In this document: piece by piece, positions 62,603 to 64,000 of the stretch | How the letters are laid out: the number at the start of each line of letters is the position of its first letter | How positions within the stretch are numbered: the stretch's first letter is position 1 | Source: Anthocerotibacter panamensis C109 | GTDB taxonomy: Bacteria; Cyanobacteriota; Cyanobacteriia; Gloeobacterales; Anthocerotibacteraceae | Assembly (NCBI RefSeq): GCF_018389385.1 | Contig: NZ_CP062698.1 | Coordinates: forward strand, 1,181,501-1,245,500 | Length of the DNA: 64,000 bases | Direction of reading: 5' to 3' | Program-made: the position numbers and the translations under genes | The notes under the pieces: model-generated | The model's input: only the letters and a program-made list of their open reading frames with translations | Databases searched by the model: none | What the model was told of the DNA's origin: nothing

Positions 62603-63331
62603 ATGGGACGCCCAAGTACGCCACCGATTCGGTACCGCAGCCCATGGGGTTTCACGGTCTTTATGACGCTAGCTATCGTCGTGAGCGTGCTTGGAGCCTA
62701 CGCGGGCTACGGTTTCGGTGAGCGGTCTTTACTAGATGTCTCTGTCCCCACTTCTGTAGACCTCAAGAACGAACTGGACACCCCCGACAAAGCCCAGGGA
62801 TTTATCCAAGAAGATCAGGTTCTATCGCAGATTCAGCAAAGCGAAAAGCGCCTCCGGGAACAAGGACTAGCCCTTGCTCCCCCGATTGGAGACCCCCAGA
62901 CTCAAGCAGAAGCTAACCTAGACAAATCAGACATTTTCGCAGAACCGGAAGTTGTTGCTGCCGAGGATAAGGGATACACCACCCAGACCACGAACAGTAA
63001 CGCAGTAAGTTTACAGGTGAACGATGTCCGCCGGGTGGCTAACTCCTTGGTCTTGGAAGTTGCGCTAACCAATCAAGGTAGCGAGGACCTCCGATTTCTT
63101 TATGGAGATGCTTTCAACCTGCTTGTCATCTCAGACGAACGGGGCAAACGCTTGAGCGCCTTGACAACGGGATTACCGGGTGATCTTCCACCTAATGGAG
63201 AACAATACACAGGCAGTATCGAAGTTCCTTTGGATGAACTTGGTGACGCCCGCTACCTGCGCCTAAGCCTCCAGGACTATCCAGATGGGAAAGTAACCCT
63301 TGTTATTCCTTCCCTAAAGGTATCCGGCTGA
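62603..63331 (+). CDS. Membrane-anchored DUF4352-like protein
   Basis: A 242-residue protein with an N-terminal membrane anchor (FTVFMTLAIVVSVLGAYAGYG, about 17-37) and a C-terminal beta-sandwich like DUF4352: SLQVNDVRRVANSLVLEVAL, then TNQGSEDLRFLYGDAFNLLV, DERGKRLSALTTGLPG and GSIEVPLDELGDARYLRL. Such domains bind unknown ligands outside the membrane. The middle (residues 55-125) is Gln/Glu-rich and likely disordered. It follows tuf by 13 bases. Confidence 0.7.
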   Translation: MGRPSTPPIRYRSPWGFTVFMTLAIVVSVLGAYAGYGFGERSLLDVSVPTSVDLKNELDTPDKAQGFIQEDQVLSQIQQSEKRLREQGLALAPPIGDPQTQAEANLDKSDIFAEPEVVAAEDKGYTTQTTNSNAVSLQVNDVRRVANSLVLEVALTNQGSEDLRFLYGDAFNLLVISDERGKRLSALTTGLPGDLPPNGEQYTGSIEVPLDELGDARYLRLSLQDYPDGKVTLVIPSLKVSG

Positions 63332-63356
63332 GAACACGATAAGATAGATAAGGCTA

Positions 63357-63430
63357 CGGGATGTGGCTCAGCTTGGTAGAGCGCTGCGTTCGGGACGCAG
63401 AGGTCGCAGGTTCGAATCCTGTCATCCCGA
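63357..63430 (+). tRNA. tRNA-Pro (anticodon CGG)
   Basis: A 74-base tRNA: acceptor stem CGGGATG / CATCCCG with discriminator A, D arm, anticodon stem CTGCG/CGCAG with loop TTCGGGA (anticodon CGG), and T arm with GGTTCGAATCC. CCA is not encoded. A phage-type integrase reading frame starts about 130 bases downstream, a common tRNA-associated integration arrangement. Confidence 0.95.
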
Positions 63431-63568
63431 TTCCCTAAAACCCAATCCTAGAAAAAGTTTCAGCGATCCGTTAATTTTCTTGTCATCCTTAGAAAGGCGC
63501 AAAATCGGGTGTTTTAGGGCGATTTTTGGGTATTTTCTCTACAATTTGAGTATCAGTTGAGTATCAAA

Positions 63569-63840
63569 ATGAGCCTTGATACACGGCAAAAGGCACACAA
63601 GGGTACAGTCTCCGTTGAGAGTTTCCGCGAACGGCTGCGGCTGCGGTGGCGCTTTGAGGGTAAACAATACTCCATCGGCATTGGTCTCCAGGACACCCCC
63701 GTCAATCGCAAGGCTGCAAAAATGGTGGCAGGGCAAATAGAACTCGATATTGCCTCAGGACATTTTGACCGCACCCTCAAACGCTATAAACCCGCCCAAG
63801 ATACGCAAAGTGATACTCGGGAGCATCCCAGTTTTGCAAA
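63569..63840 (+). pseudogene. Phage-type integrase, N-terminal fragment
   Basis: An ATG at 63569 begins a protein whose first 80 residues match the Arm DNA-binding domain of tyrosine recombinases: KGTVSVESFRERLRLRWRF, GIGLQDTPVNRKAAKMVAGQ, and IELDIASGHFDRTLKRYKP. After about 63840 the frame enters sequence that codes for a transposase on the other strand, so the catalytic domain is missing. An insertion sequence most probably disrupted the gene. The frame remains open to 63919 without meaning. The integrase follows tRNA-Pro by 139 bases. Confidence 0.75.
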
Positions 63841-63853
63841 CAAGCATTTATAC

Positions 63854-64000
63854 TTAGTCAATCTTAGCTTTGGTAAAAAGTCCCAAGCGCCCATCCAGGT
63901 ACGCACAGCGCTGGCGTAGTACCTGCTTGATATTCTCTGCCTTCCACTGCGCTCCCGATATCTGGATGCGCCGCCCTAGCTGCTTCACCGTGGACTCTAC
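63854..64000 (-). mobile_element. Transposase C-terminus (ISKra4-like), runs off window
   Basis: A minus-strand frame of 48 codons plus stop enters from the right edge: VESTVKQLGRRIQISGAQWK, then ENIKQVLRQRCAYLDGRLG. Glu-Ser-Thr-Val-Lys-Gln ... Ser-Gly-Ala-Gln-Trp is the C-terminal signature of ISKra4-type transposases common in cyanobacteria. Its insertion accounts for the truncated integrase. The inverted repeat was not identified, and most of the element lies outside. Confidence 0.75.

Overview
The window is chromosomal DNA of a cyanobacterium. Cyanobacterial markers include an orange carotenoid protein (OCP), a homogentisate phytyltransferase-type prenyltransferase, a Ycf39-like reductase, DUF3177 and DUF2973 proteins, a short EF-Ts, and PEP-CTERM secreted proteins. 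Base composition is fairly GC-rich and gene order is scattered. An early-branching lineage (Gloeobacterales-like) is possible but is only an impression, not something the sequence proves.

Layout. 1-9,300: DUF3177 start, secreted matrixin protease, rpsB-tsf, a MarR regulator divergent from OCP, pheA, a DUF2064 transferase, an HspR-like regulator and SbcC. 9,300-17,600: a membrane protein, then an exported-protein cluster (two PEP-CTERM proteins, a Tat-signal remnant, a large alkaline phosphatase and a small carboxypeptidase-regulatory-like protein) preceded by a Pho-box-like tandem repeat, then a secreted M28 peptidase. 17,700-27,300: an accessory island described below. 27,300-47,500: metabolic and housekeeping genes, including a putrescine-to-GABA pair, MOSC, GT39, a topoisomerase A subunit, ureD/ureG, ycf39-like, Nudix, methyltransferase, ATP synthase beta, and an HTH protein with a GrpE-like C-terminus. 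47,800-54,100: a small DUF4279-like gene, pstS-pstC-pstA, a peroxiredoxin, a three-gene overlapping operon and a glycine-zipper/ChaB-like fusion. 54,100-63,350: a hisH-holB-phytyltransferase operon divergent from nit-thiS, then TPR, MFS, HutX-like, tyrA, tuf and a membrane-anchored protein. 63,350-64,000: tRNA-Pro(CGG) followed by a phage-type integrase broken by a transposase.

The most interesting stretch is 17,765-26,177. It is built from repeated modules in which a plus-strand AAA+ ATPase lies back to back with a minus-strand toxin-like protein followed by immunity-like genes. Two full-length toxin-like proteins share a 63-residue N-terminal leader (48 of 63 identical by eye) and then have unrelated bodies: one ends in a polymorphic-toxin-like tip, the other carries a PD-(D/E)XK-like nuclease motif. 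One ATPase is intact; the other keeps only its N-terminal third. Farther downstream are an orphan frameshifted tip with its own immunity-like gene, a second copy of the toxin body, and a transposase fragment. The reading offered here is a leader-directed effector system with interchangeable toxin tips, possibly loaded by the ATPase into a contractile injection system encoded elsewhere. No sheath, tube or baseplate gene is in the window, so the delivery machine is inferred.

Phosphate metabolism recurs: a Pho-box-like array before the phosphatase cluster and a pstSCA operon (without pstB) with a hairpin between pstS and pstC. No CRISPR array, rRNA or replication origin was seen.
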